A stretch of DNA of 64,000 nucleotides from contig NC_090023.1 in NCBI RefSeq assembly GCF_037176765.1, positions 9,566,042-9,630,041 on the forward strand. The letters are read 5' to 3'. The notes beneath the pieces are model-generated. The model made no database searches. It had not been told where the DNA came from and was given only the letters and a program-made list of their open reading frames with translations. The position numbers and the translations under genes were made by a program. Of this stretch, positions 30,836 to 41,448 are shown in pieces. This DNA is from Anolis sagrei (lineage: Eukaryota > Chordata > Lepidosauria > Squamata > Anolidae). Positions within the stretch are counted from its first letter, which is position 1; every line of letters starts with the position of its first letter.

Positions 30836-31729
30836 TCCTGCAACCAAATCCATCCTTTTATATTTATATTCATTCCTTGCATGATCCTAAAGCCCAACAA
30901 CACACTCAAAATTAAGTGTCTCTGCTCAGTTAGTTGGAGACATCATGTTTAAGAAAGGAAAGTACATCCATTTGCACCCAGCATTGAGCACTAAGCCTGT
31001 TCTTCCCTCACTTTGTCGCTTTCTGCCCAAATAGTTCTGTTTTTCTCCTTGCAATTTCCACAAACCATGACAAGGGTCACCTTATTAGCACTCGGGTCAC
31101 ATCCCATATTCTTTCCCCGGAGAAGAAATGAATGAGCGAGGAGGCCACCGAAAGGGAGCTTTTCACTCTCTGGTGGCCAAGTGGAACCACTGGGAATTTT
31201 AATCAGGGCATACAGATTAAAACTTACATTTTGGGAAGAAAGAGGCTCACCTTGGTTTACTTTTCCTCCACTTCACTGCTTTCTAGGTTATTCCTTCCGT
31301 CGGACTCAAGGGCCTTTGCTTGCCGTCTTTGCACAAGAACCCAAAAGGCTCAGGACTGGGATCCCCAAAGTCTGAAAAAGAGGAGTCGGATCCCTCAAAC
31401 TCTGCCCACAATGGGAGGAGCGTCTGCCATCTGTCATTTTTGGAGCTGTTCGGTCCAGAAAGGCTGGAAAAGATTGGAACGCTGTAATCCGAGCGTTGAA
31501 GCTGCTGAACATATGGCTGCCTTTTTAACAAAAAGAAAACGAGAAAAGAGGACAAAATGATCAAGTTCTTGCCAGGCCGAGGCATAATCTCCCTTTCACA
31601 GTTTGCAGACAGATTTTTCTGAATCTTTTCTCTTTTGAGAGAGAGAAAAATAAAGGATGCCAAGCAGAATATTGAGGGTGTGCAAACAAAAGATTACCAT
31701 TGCTGAAAGTTTTGGTTCTTTAGTTTTTC
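30836..31729. other. Intergenic, no feature recognised
   Basis: Unique-looking sequence. Frames of 142 codons (31132-31560, plus) and 126 codons (31283-31663, minus) overlap each other and resemble nothing I know. Confidence 0.45.
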
Positions 31730-31821
31730 AAGACTCTGTCTTCAAGACACATCCTAAACAAACACATTGTATCACAAAAATATTGAAAGGTTTGGGAAGA
31801 TTTCTTTCTCTTCTTGGTGTC

Positions 31822-32122
31822 CAGGGGCGGCTCAACCCATTTCGCAAAGTAAGCATTTGCAGTATAGTTGATTTTGCCCAGGGGCGCTCTTGAGGCGCTC
31901 TTGGGGGAAAATAGACCTTGACATATGCGAGTTGTAGTTACTGGGATGTATAATTCACCTACAATCAAAGAGCATTCTGAATTCCACCAATGATGGAATT
32001 GAACAAAATATGGCACACAGAACTCCCATGACGAACAGAAAATATCTATCAGTGATTGGTTGGGGAGGGGGGCGCCAAAATACTATTTGCTTACCACTGA
32101 AAATTACCTAGGGCCACCTCTG
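31822..32122. mobile_element. hAT-like element, 301 bp, perfect 8-bp duplication
   Basis: Ends CAGGGGCGGCTC and GGGCCACCTCTG, flanked by TTGGTGTC on both sides (31814-31821 and 32123-32130). The interior is one shared module (GTAGTTACTGGGATGTATAA). Same family as 6043-7046. Confidence 0.85.
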
Positions 32123-32254
32123 TTGGTGTCTCAATAGGATTGGAATCTCAGGGTCTGCTTTTAAATATCTTCAAAAGGACACTTTTGGAAAGATTCATTT
32201 CTTCTCTTGATGTCATAATGAGATTGCAATTTTCTGTCAAGATACACCATATAC

Positions 32255-33227
32255 CAGTGTTACTCAACCTTCCTAATGCCACAACCCCTTAATACAGTTC
32301 CTCATGTTGTGGTGACCCGCGACCATAACATTATTTTTATTGCTACTTCATAACTGTAATTTTGCTACTGTTCTGAATTGTCATGTAAATATCTGATATG
32401 CAGGATGTATTTTCATTCAGTGGACCAAATTTGGCACAAATATCCAATATGCCCAAATTTGAATACTGGTGGGGTTGGGAGGGGTTGATTTTGTCATTTG
32501 GGAGTTGTCGTTGCCGGGATTTATAGTTAACTGACAATTAACAGGCATTCTGACCTCCACCAACACAAGACTCCCATGACCAACAGAAAATACTGGAAGG
32601 GTTTGGTGGGCATTACCTTGAGTTTTTGAGTTGTAGTTCACCTACATCCAGAGAGCACTGTGCAGTCAGACAATGATGGATCTGGATCAAACTTGGCACA
32701 AGTATTCAATATTCCGAAATGTGAACACTGGTGGAGTTTGGTGAAATAGACCTTGACATTTGGGAGTTGTAGTTGCTGGGATTTATAGTTCACATACAAT
32801 CAAAGTGTATTCTGAACCCCACCAATGATAGCATTGAGCCAAACTTCCCACACAGAACCTCATGCCTTGAAGGGAACCTCATGCCTTGAAGGGATTTGCT
32901 GGAGTGAGCCTCCCTCCAGTCTCACATGCTCTCCCTCGCTCACACATGTGCACGCCTGCTCTCCTCTCCCTGCTTGGAGTCTCAGAAACAGCCTTCCCCT
33001 TGGCTGAGAGGTCAGCCAATCACAGCCGGAGGAGGGCTTTTGGTGGGAGGATTCGCGGTCTGTGTCCCAAAAGGAAGAGATGGACAGGCAGAGAAATCTT
33101 CAGCTTTCTCTGCCAAAGGGGTTCCTAAGACCATCAGAAATATATGTTTTCTTATGGTCTTTGGTGATCCCTCTGAAACCCCCTCGCAACCACCCCAGGG
33201 TCCCAACCCACAGGTTGAGAAACACTG
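32255..33227. mobile_element. SPIN-like hAT element, 973 bp
   Basis: Ends CAGTGTTACTCAACCTTCCT and AGGTTGAGAAACACTG. Flanks CCATATAC and CCATAAAC agree at 7 of 8 positions. The stretch ACAGTTCCTCATGTTGTGG...ACTTCATAACTGTAATTTTG matches my memory of the SPIN family. There is no transposase. Confidence 0.8.
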
Positions 33228-33560
33228 CCATAAACAATAAAAACAAATGGGAAAATTTCTTACTCGTCTTGCTTGTTTTTCAAGTTTGTGTCTTCAAAAT
33301 GCATGAACATCAACAAAAATAGAAAGATTTCTTTCTCTTCTCAAGTGTCTCACTTGGATTAAAATCTCGCTGCATCACAATAACAAATATCAGGAAATTC
33401 TTTCTCTTCTTGGTGTCTCAACAGGATTGCATTCTTCTTTCATTTCAAGGTGCACCATCAACAAAGAAAAAATCAGGAAAGATTTATTTCTGTTTTTGAG
33501 ATTGCAATCTCAGCCTTGGATCTCTTTTTAAAATACCCTCAAAAGGTCTCTTTCGGGACG

Positions 33561-34087
33561 CTTTGTGGTTTTAGAAAAGTAAATCCGATTAGAAGGGGGA
33601 AAAAACTGGCCCCAGTTTGGAAACTGGAGGGAGGCTGGCAAGGAAAGGAAGGAGAGGCACAAAAGAAAGTTTTGTTTGCCGGTTGTGTAATTGTGTCAGG
33701 GGCTGTTCTGGGATATCAATATGCCTTGGAGAAAAAAGCTTTCTCACCAAGTTCTCAGTTTAGAAAGCTATGAAGCTCGCCCTTCAATGGCATCTGAATC
33801 TCAAGAAAGTCAACTGCCTTTGCTTTGGCGTGTTCTTTCTAAAACTGTCCCCATTTCTTGCTCAAAAATAAAGACAGCATACGCTCCAACTGTCCCAATT
33901 TGGCAGGAAAAGTCCTGATTAATTTTCAGCCATCCCAGTTTTTCAGTTTTCTTTAAAATGTCCCAGTTTCTTTCTGCTCTGTCACCTTTTTCCTTGGTCC
34001 TCAGCTGCTGCAAAAGTAGGGAAGAAGAAGGAATTGAGTCTTACCCTTCCCAACAGGCTCAGGCAAAAGCAACCTGCTGCAAAAGCA
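33561..34087. other. Intergenic, no feature recognised
   Basis: Unique-looking, with short unsupported frames on both strands. Confidence 0.45.
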
Positions 34088-34495
34088 ACAATACTCCTGA
34101 CTTCACGATCGTGTTAAAAAACAAAGTATGGATTGTCAATGTCACAATCCCAGGTGACAGCAGGATCAAAGAGAAACAACTGGAAAAGCTGACACAATAT
34201 GAGGATTTAAAGATCGAACTGCAAAGACTGCCACAAGCCTGTCAAGGTGGTCCCAGTGGTGATCGGCACACTGGGTGCAGTGCCTAAAGACCTTGGCCTG
34301 AACTTAAACACAATCGGCACTGACAAAATTATCACCTGCCAGCTACAGAAGGCCACCTTACTGGGATCTGCACACATTATTTGCCGATACATCACGCAGT
34401 CCTAGACACTTGAGAAGTGTCCAACGTAATACAACAGCCAGCAGAGTGTCTGCTGTGGACTCATCTTGTTGTGTTTCAAATAATAATAGTAATAA
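34088..34495 (+). mobile_element. R4/Dong-clade LINE 3' fragment
   Basis: NTPDFTIVLKNKVWIVNVTI, DSRIKEKQLEKLTQYEDLKI, then GTLGAVPKDL and the tail CAGCAGAGTGTCTGCTGTGG with AAT repeats. Confidence 0.85.
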
Positions 34496-34646
34496 TAATA
34501 ACTTTATTCTTATATCCCACCATCATCCCCCAGAAGGGACTTGGAGCCGCTTACAAGCGGGACCAAGCCCAAAATGTACAACAAAATTTGCCAACAGAAA
34601 CAAAAAATAAAAAAGAAAGAAAACACAGTTTAAAACATAATAACAT

Positions 34647-34689
<43 letters not shown>

Positions 34690-35210
34690 TTTGCAGTATT
34701 TTTAACCCACCTTTCTCAGCCCAAAGGCGACTCAAGGCGGTGTACAAATTGGTAACAATTTCATGCCATGACATACATAAATACCAATTAAAAACATTTA
34801 ACATAGCATAATACTAATCCATATAAAACCATTAAAACTGTAATCATCCATGTCTTCCAGTCAAACTTGTTATCCAGCATCAAGTGTCAGCACTGAATTT
34901 AGGAGGACCCCCAAGCTGCGGACCTGTTTCTTCAGGGGGAGTCCAACCCCATCAAGCACAGGTTGCCACCCAATACCCTGGTCGTACGACTGACCTGGAG
35001 GACCTCTGTCTTGTCGGGATTGATCTTCAGCCTGTTCAACCTCATCCAGATCATCACAGCAGCCAGGCACTGGTCCAGTATCCAAGGGGCTTCCTTGGAT
35101 TCAGATGAAAAAAAGTAATGGAGTTGGGTATCATCTGCGTAGAGATGGCACCGAGCTCCAAAACTCCGGATGACCTCTCCCAGCAGATTTCATGTAGATG
35201 TTAAAAAGTA
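34496..35210 (-). mobile_element. L2-clade LINE fragments, two tails
   Basis: One 3' tail starts at 34500 (ACTTTATTCTTATATCCCAC). A second begins with (ATTT)n at 34645-34692 and continues into coding remnant matching the 7786-9160 copy (TGTCTTGTCGGGATTGATCT, CATCTGCGTAGAGATGGCAC). Confidence 0.75.
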
Positions 35211-35340
35211 AAAATGTTAATTTGTCCTTGATTGGCTTAATTGCTTTAGTCTTTGTCGATGAGGAAGTATCCTGGGACAGACAAAGCCCTGCAAGAAAAG
35301 TTGATGAGCTTCTGCAATCAAGCCTTGGATGTGAAATAAA

Positions 35341-35580
35341 AATTGGGTTGTTGTAGGTTTTTTAGGGCTATATGGCCATGTTCTAGAGGCATTCTCTCCT
35401 GGCGTTTTGCCTGCACTATGGCAAGCATCCTCAGAGGCTGTGAGGTCACAACCTCAGAGGATGCTTGCCATAGTGCAGGTGAAACGTCAGGAGGGAATGC
35501 CTCTAGAACATGGCCATATAGCTCTAAAAAAAACCTACAACAACCCAGTGATTCTGGCCATGAAAGCCTTCGACAATACA
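35341..35580. mobile_element. 240-bp palindromic Penelope-type element with 10-bp duplication
   Basis: Inverted terminal-repeat pair flanked by the perfect duplication GTGAAATAAA (35331-35340 and 35581-35590). Arms of about 95-100 bp with a few mismatches. The right end is TTCGACAATACA. Confidence 0.85.
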
Positions 35581-35765
35581 GTGAAATAAAGACGTTCAAA
35601 GTGCACTTAGTTTTGAGTCCCTGTTTCCACAGCCAGTCATCTCTTAACCCGACTGAAGCAATCAGTTGGACAAACTCTGCTCCCGAGTTATCAGACCAGG
35701 AGTGGAAACCACCTGCTGATCCACATGTACACATAATGAGTCTCCATTTTCACCTATGTCTAGGG

Positions 35766-35881
35766 CAGTGGTTCTCAACCTGAGGGTTCCCAGATGTTTT
35801 AGTCTTCAGATGATAAAGTGGCTAGTATTTCTGGAAGTTGTAGGCCAAAAAACCTGGGGAACCACAGGTTGGGAACCACTG
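35766..35881. mobile_element. hAT MITE, 116 bp
   Basis: Ends CAGTGGTTCTCAACCTG and CAGGTTGGGAACCACTG. Flanks GTCTAGGG (35758-35765) and GTCTACGG (35882-35889) agree at 7 of 8 positions. Confidence 0.85.
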
Positions 35882-35889
35882 GTCTACGG

Positions 35890-36299
35890 CAACCCAAGAA
35901 TGTGGCCAATCCAAATGTCCAGGAAATTCCTTAGTGGGGTCAGCTGGGAGGCAAGAGCCCTGTGCCTTTCTTTGCTAAATTTACATATTTGATACATAAT
36001 TTGATACACAAAAAAGTATGATAGAGTGTAAAGGATACAAGATAAGCCAAAGTTGCAAAGAAAGATACGTTTTATTAAAGGGTTGAGAGCAATAAAGTTT
36101 TTGGATGAGACTTGCTGCTGCAGTTCTAGTCTGCACATGCGCTGATACAAATCAACGCATACCTGTGAACCTTTAATAAAAAACATATAAAAATTTAAAA
36201 ATGAACTTTTGAGGAAGGTTGGTGGCTGCTGGTCCGTTTGCCGGTCTGAGTTCATTGTTGAGGCACGGGAGTCTCATGGAGAAGAGAAAGAAAATTATT
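35890..36299. other. Intergenic, no feature recognised
   Basis: A 123-codon minus frame (35884-36255) is AT-driven and resembles nothing I know. Confidence 0.4.
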
Positions 36300-36304
36300 C
36301 ATTT

Positions 36305-37046
36305 TGTGACGGCGCGAGTGGCTCCACCTATGTATAGAACTGTTAGTTGTGATATTTAAACTGTTGTATCATGCTTAATCCTGCCCCTTTTACCCTGCTT
36401 ATGTATAGTTGTATGGATTGGTTGCTTGTAGCTGTCAATCAGTACTGTTTGGCTCCACCTCTTCCTGCAAGAGAGGATAACTTCCTTTTTCTTTTCATTC
36501 TGCCATCAGAGTTCGTACCAGATGGACGTGAGTAAGAGACCTGACTCTAAAGGATCCTGATTTAAGTTACCTCTTAGCACCAGTTCTGAGGTTTTTTTAC
36601 CCCTGGGACTCATGCTTTATGTCCAGATTGTCCTGGACAATTATTGAGGAGACCCAGGCGCCTTCAAGCCAGTTCTTTTGGCACCAGAGGAAGATTCTGA
36701 ATCTTCAAAGCATAGGCCATCTGAACTGGGGTTGTGGTTTGCTCCGGCATTCACAGCCATTGAGGAAAGAGGAAACTTGGTGAGGCTTCTCAGCTTCAAA
36801 CCCCTTGGACCCAGGACTAATTGAGACTGTAGAGTATGTTTTCCTTCACCCCTCTAAAGTTTTCCAGCTCATTGCTTTGAAGAAATGACTTTGTGATAAA
36901 TAAAACTATTTTGAGCTATTTACAGCGTTTTGGGTTTTTGGGAGTTCCAGTTTCCTATAGGAAGGCAAGAAGCAATCCCCTGGGGGAAAGATGCCACGTC
37001 CATCCCTCCTTTATTGAGAATAATAGCCCCCAGGCGCGACGGCACA
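36305..37046 (+). mobile_element. Solo LTR (family C), 742 bp
   Basis: Starts TGTGACGGCGCG and ends GGCGCGACGGCACA, flanked by the 5-bp duplication CATTT (36300-36304 and 37047-37051). An AATAAA at 36898-36903 fits the LTR polyadenylation signal. No internal sequence remains. Old fossil; family unassigned. Confidence 0.8.
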
Positions 37047-37065
37047 CATTTTATTTTGGTATCCT

Positions 37066-37450
37066 TAAGGTAAAGGTAGTAAAGTAAAGGCTTCCCCTTG
37101 ATATTAAGTTTAGTCGCGTCTAACTCTGGGAGGAAGTGCTCATCTCCATTTCTAAGTTGCAGAGACAGCATTGTCCGTAAACACCTCCAAGGTCATGTGC
37201 CATGACTGCATGGAGTGCCATTACCTTCTTGCAGAAGTGGCACCTATTGATCTAATAAATAATAATAATAATAATAATAATAACTTCATTTATACCCTGC
37301 CACCATCTCCCCAAGGGAACTCGGAGTGGCTTACATGAGGCCAAGCCCAACAACACATCAATAAAAACAACAAGCAATAAGCAAATAAAACAATACAATT
37401 AATATAACTCAACATATAGACAATAATACGCAAAGGTTTAAAAACCTATG
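37066..37450 (-). mobile_element. Sauria SINE piece and L2 3' tail
   Basis: 37066-37252 is a minus-strand Sauria SINE without its head. 37253-37450 is (AAT)n followed by an L2 tail (TTTATACCCTGCCACCATCT). Confidence 0.7.
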
Positions 37451-37668
37451 TCCGGGCATGATCTACTCCCATTTGCATGTTTGCATGGTGTCCTTAGGGA
37501 ACTATAATTCATCGGGGTGGGTGCTGTGTCCAACAACACTGGGAGTTGTCGTTTGGTGAGGAACCAGCTCCATCTGGCAGATAAGTCTCCAGACCTTGCA
37601 AATGTACAGCTGTCGTGGTTACAAACCATTGAGCCATGGCTGTGAAAGTAGTGTCAAACTGTATTAAT

Positions 37669-37957
37669 AGAATCATAGAGTTGGAAGAGACCTGGTGGGC
37701 TATCCAGTCCAACCCCATTCTGCCAAGAAGCAGGAAAATCGCATTCAAAGCACCTCTGACAGATGGCCATCCAGCCTCTGTTGAAAAGCTTCCAAAGAAG
37801 GAGCCTCCAGCACGCGCCGGGGCAGAGAGTTCCACTGCTGAACAGCTCTCACAGTTAGGAAGTTCTTCCTAATGTTCAGGTGGAATCTCCTTTCCCGTGG
37901 TTTGAAGCCATTGCTTCACGTCCTAGCCTCCAGGGCAGCAGAAAACAAGCTTGCTCC
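37669..37957 (-). mobile_element. CR1 LINE 3' end
   Basis: ATCATAGAGTTGGAAGAGAC to GCAGAAAACAAGCTTGC, about 290 bp. Confidence 0.85.
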
Positions 37958-38862
37958 ATCACAATTCGATAGTGCAGATGTAATCCAAACTATCTCGGAT
38001 TTCATGTTTGAAAAAGATGAGAAATACATAAATGGATGCCTATGACACTATGCTTATGACAATATTTGATGCTAGAAAGTTATTTCTTTTGGAAAGAATA
38101 GTTTTCTAGCATCAAACATATCAGTTTAGTGCATTCCCCTGTTTCTCCCAGTGATTTTCAGAAGGAAGATAAATGATGCTAATTACAATACATGTTGAAT
38201 CTCGTGTCCTGAAAATAATAATTTAGGATTTTTAAAAAATATAACAATTGTGCATACAATAAAATTTGATTGCAGCCTCCAGAGGGTGCAACAACCTAAG
38301 AATTGCCTGGATATAGAGGTTGCTCTTTGATTCCATGTATTCCACACTGAGAGCCCATATAACTGGTTGGCATATGGAGGAAAACAAAACTGAATCAGTG
38401 AATTACTAGCTGTACATTTAGCACTTTGACCACAAATTGGGGTGTAGTTTAAAGGCTGGTTTAGACTGATACAATTTCTATAGCAACTTCAGGATGTGTG
38501 TATGTGTGAGAGACTGAATGGAAACAACATAACCCAACATCCATAAAAAAGCAATGCTTCTTTTTGACAACCAAAATCCAGAAAGCGCAACATGCAAGCT
38601 TTCCAAGCAACATTGCTTTCTTCATCAGGACAAGAAGTTAAATCATATGGAGAAAGATAATTAAGATGTTAGAGTGACAGCCCTTTTGTCTCTTTTGTCC
38701 ATTAAGATGAGGGCGTCTACAAAGCAGAATTAATGCAGTTTGACCCCTCACTTTGTCAGCCATGGCTCAATGCGATGGGATCTGTAGTTTGGTGAGGCAC
38801 CAATGCTCTTTGGCAGAGAAGGTTAAAGGCATTGTGAAACTACAGATCTCATTACTTTATAA
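37958..38862. other. Intergenic, with a possible second Penelope-type terminal remnant
   Basis: Mostly unrecognised. At 38580-38640 the minus strand reads CTGATGAAGAAAGCAATG... TTGCTTGGAAAGC, reminiscent of the hammerhead-bearing ends of Penelope elements (see findings). Confidence 0.35.
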
Positions 38863-39956
38863 CAGGCAAATTTTCTAATTTTGGGGGCCGCACGCTAGCA
38901 CTTTCTGCTAGGTGGACTGATTGTCTGGTGATGGAAGGAAGAAAGGGAAGGAGGGAGGAAAGAGAAGGAAGGAAGGAAGGAAGGAAGGAAGGAAGGAAGG
39001 AAGGAAGGAAGGAAGGAAGGAAGGAAGGAAGGGAAGGATGGAAGGAGAGGGGGGGAAGGAGGGAGGAAAGAGGGAAGAAAAGAAAAACAAAAGGGACGGA
39101 AGGATGAAAGGGTGGAAGGGATGGAAGAAGAAAGAGAGGGAAGGAGGGAGGAAAAAAGGAAGGAAAGACAAAATGAAAGGATGAGAGGGTGGAAGGGAAG
39201 GCTGGAAAGAAGGAAAGAAAGGAGGAAGAACAAAGAGAAGGAAGGAAGTGAGAAAACAAAGGCTGGAAGGAAAAGAAGGATGAAGGATGGAAGGGAAGAA
39301 TAAAGGAAAGAGAAGGGAGGGAAGAAGGAGAGAGAGGGAGGAAAGAGGGAAGGAAGGGTGGAAGGGAAGGATGGAAGGAGAAAGAGGGAGGGAAATAAAG
39401 AGGAAGGAAAGACAAAAGGGAGGGAAGGGAAGGGAAGGGAAGGGAAGGGAAGGGAAGGGAAGGGAAGGGAAGGGAAGGGAAGGGAAGGGAAGGGAAGGGA
39501 AGGGAAGGGAAGGGAAGGGAAGGGAAGGGAGGACAGACAAGAGGGAGGGAAATAAAGAGAGGAAGGAAAGAAAAAAGGGAGGGAGGGATAAAAGGCTGGA
39601 AGGGAAGGGAAGGGAAGGGAAGGGAAGGGAAGGGAAGGGAAGGGAAGGGAAGGGAAGGGAAGGGAAGGGAAGGGAAGGGAAGGGATGGGAAGGAAGGAAG
39701 GAAGGAAGGAAGGAAGGAAGGAAGGAAGGAAGGAAGGAAGGACAGACAAAAGGGTGGAAGGGAATGGAGGGAGGGAGGAAAGAGAGAAGAAAAGACAAAA
39801 GGGAAGGAAAGAAGAATGAAAGGGTGGAAGGGAAGGGAGGGAGGGAAGAAGGAAGGAAAGAGAGAAGGAAGAAAAGGATGAAATTGTGAGAAAGAAGAGG
39901 ACCTGAGAAAAGAGCATGGGATATTTGACCCCCGGGCCTGGGTTTGCCCATACCTG
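38863..39956. mobile_element. hAT-like element swollen by a purine microsatellite
   Basis: The right end GGGTTTGCCCATACCTG is the inverse of the MITE end CAGGCATGGGCAAAC; the left end CAGGCAAATTTTC is diverged. Flanks CTTTATAA and CTCTGTAA agree at 6 of 8 positions. The body (38935-39895) is GGAA/GGGAA repeat, with perfect GGGAA runs at about 39415-39530 and 39600-39685 and GGAA runs at about 38965-39030 and 39690-39741. The very long frames on both strands are artefacts. Confidence 0.6.
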
Positions 39957-40281
39957 CTCTGTAACATTGAGCCCTGTGAAACGGCAGTAATTCTACAATA
40001 TAGATGCACTCAATGTAAGCAGATGAAGAAAGTGAAGAAAGTGAGGGCCTTCTTTTGACTGTCTTGTGTCTTGCACCAGGAGAAAGGTCAGATGTAAGCT
40101 GAATACCTTCCTACTCTTACATGGCAAAGAAGGCTAAAGACTTTGCAAAACTACAGCTCCCATGATTCCATAGTATCAAGCCACGGTGGTTAAAGTAGTT
40201 TCAAATTGCATTAATTCTACAGTGTAGATGCACCCTAGAACTAATCACTCTGGAAAAATGGCAACTATATAAATCCACAGC
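39957..40281. other. Intergenic, no feature recognised
   Basis: Contains short stretches resembling hAT interior words but nothing firm. Confidence 0.4.
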
Positions 40282-41335
40282 TAGTTAGTAGCCAGCTACA
40301 TTAAATCACTACTGACCGAGAGGTCATGTGTTCGGAACCAGGCCAGGTAAGAGTAATCTCTGGACCATTAATAGTCTAGCTTGCTGTTGACCTATGTGGC
40401 TCGAAAAACAGTTGCAACTGTCAAGTAGAAAATTTAGATACCACTTTATGTGGGGATGCTAATTTAACTAATTTATGATGCCATAAAACCTTCCAGCAGT
40501 GTACAGAAGAATAAGGAAGTACACCATCAAAGGACCCGGTGTTACAAGCGGACGGTATAGCGGCATCTCCCCCTGTGGAAGGAATCGAGCATACCCTCAT
40601 GAAGCTGGGGAAAAAAGCTAGAATGTTACATTGCCTCTGTGTCTGTCTATATATGTTATACTAGCCGTGCCCTGCCACGCGTTGCTGTGGCCCACATAGG
40701 GGTTCTGTGTGGCAGGTCTGGCCCAATTCAATCATTGGTGGGGTTCAGAATGCTCTGTGATTGTAGGTGAACTATAAATCCCAGCACCTACAACTCCCAA
40801 ATGTCAAGATTCTATTTTCCCCAAACTCTAACAGTGTTCACATTTGGGCATATTGAGTATTCTTGTAGAGTTTGGTCCAGATCCATCATTGTTTGAGTCC
40901 ACAGTGATCTCTGGATGTAGGTGAACTACAACTCCAAAACCAAAGGATACTGCCCACCAAACCCTTCCAGTATTTTCTGTTGGTCATGGGAGAACTGTGT
41001 GCCAAGTTTGGTTCAATTCCATCGTTGGTGGGGTTCAGAATGCTCTGTGATTGTAGGTGAACTATAAATTCCAGCAACTACAACTCCCAAATGAAAAAAT
41101 CATATTTTTTTTGAGTGATGGTCACTCCTTGTGTTGTGAGACGGTTTGTTGCCAAATTTGGCGTGATTTCATTCATTGGTTCTTCTGTTTTTAAGGTACT
41201 CATTATGCACAGAGCATTTTTATATATATAGATGTCTAAATGGCACTGAATATTTGCATTGTAATCCGCCCTGAGTCCCCTGCAGCGTGTGAAGGGTGAA
41301 ATATAAATGCTGTAAATAATAAATAAAAAAATATG
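40282..41335 (+). mobile_element. tRNA-derived SINE (core type) split by a Helitron
   Basis: The SINE body covers 40282-40660 and 41233-41335 (tail GAGTCCCCTGCAGCGTGTGA...AATATAAATGCTGTAAATAA). Homologous uninterrupted copies lie at 52187-52665 and 56517-56990. Confidence 0.8.
40661..41232 (-). mobile_element. Non-autonomous Helitron (copy 5), exact boundaries
   Basis: 572 bp. Minus-strand start A|TCTATATATATAAAAATG, end CACGGCTAG|T. Comparison with the empty site in two sister SINEs shows a clean insertion between A and T without duplication or loss. Confidence 0.85.
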
Positions 41336-41360
41336 TCTATTTTTAAAGTTCAGGCTTCCC

Positions 41361-41366
41361 TTTATT
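41361..41366 (-). promoter_or_regulatory. Candidate polyadenylation signal AATAAA
   Basis: On the minus strand, about 85 nt beyond the stop codon of the 41449-42342 frame. Confidence 0.5.
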
Positions 41367-41448
41367 TTTGAATGAGACCAGAATTTAAGACTAGTTCCGC
41401 CGAACTGTTTTTTTCCCCCCTTTCCTTCGAGCAGCATCAGCATCACTC

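Larger units (their letters stand above)
31730..33560. repeat. Degenerate minisatellite split by two hAT insertions
   Basis: The word 'GATTTCTTTCTCTTCTTGGTGTC' or variants recurs near 31797, 32191, 33326, 33395 and 33479, each followed by TCAATAGGATTG- or AAAATCTC-like sequence. This suggests an old array with units of roughly 75-100 bp. Confidence 0.6.

Noticed and set aside
31132-31663. 142-codon plus and 126-codon minus overlapping frames
   Set aside because: Neither resembles a known family; they overlap antiparallel with no splice or codon signal I can see.
38852-40009. Minus-strand frames of 340-385 codons rich in Ser, Phe, Leu and Pro
   Set aside because: They are translations of a GGAA/GGGAA tract; all three frames are open in the same way and the composition is periodic.
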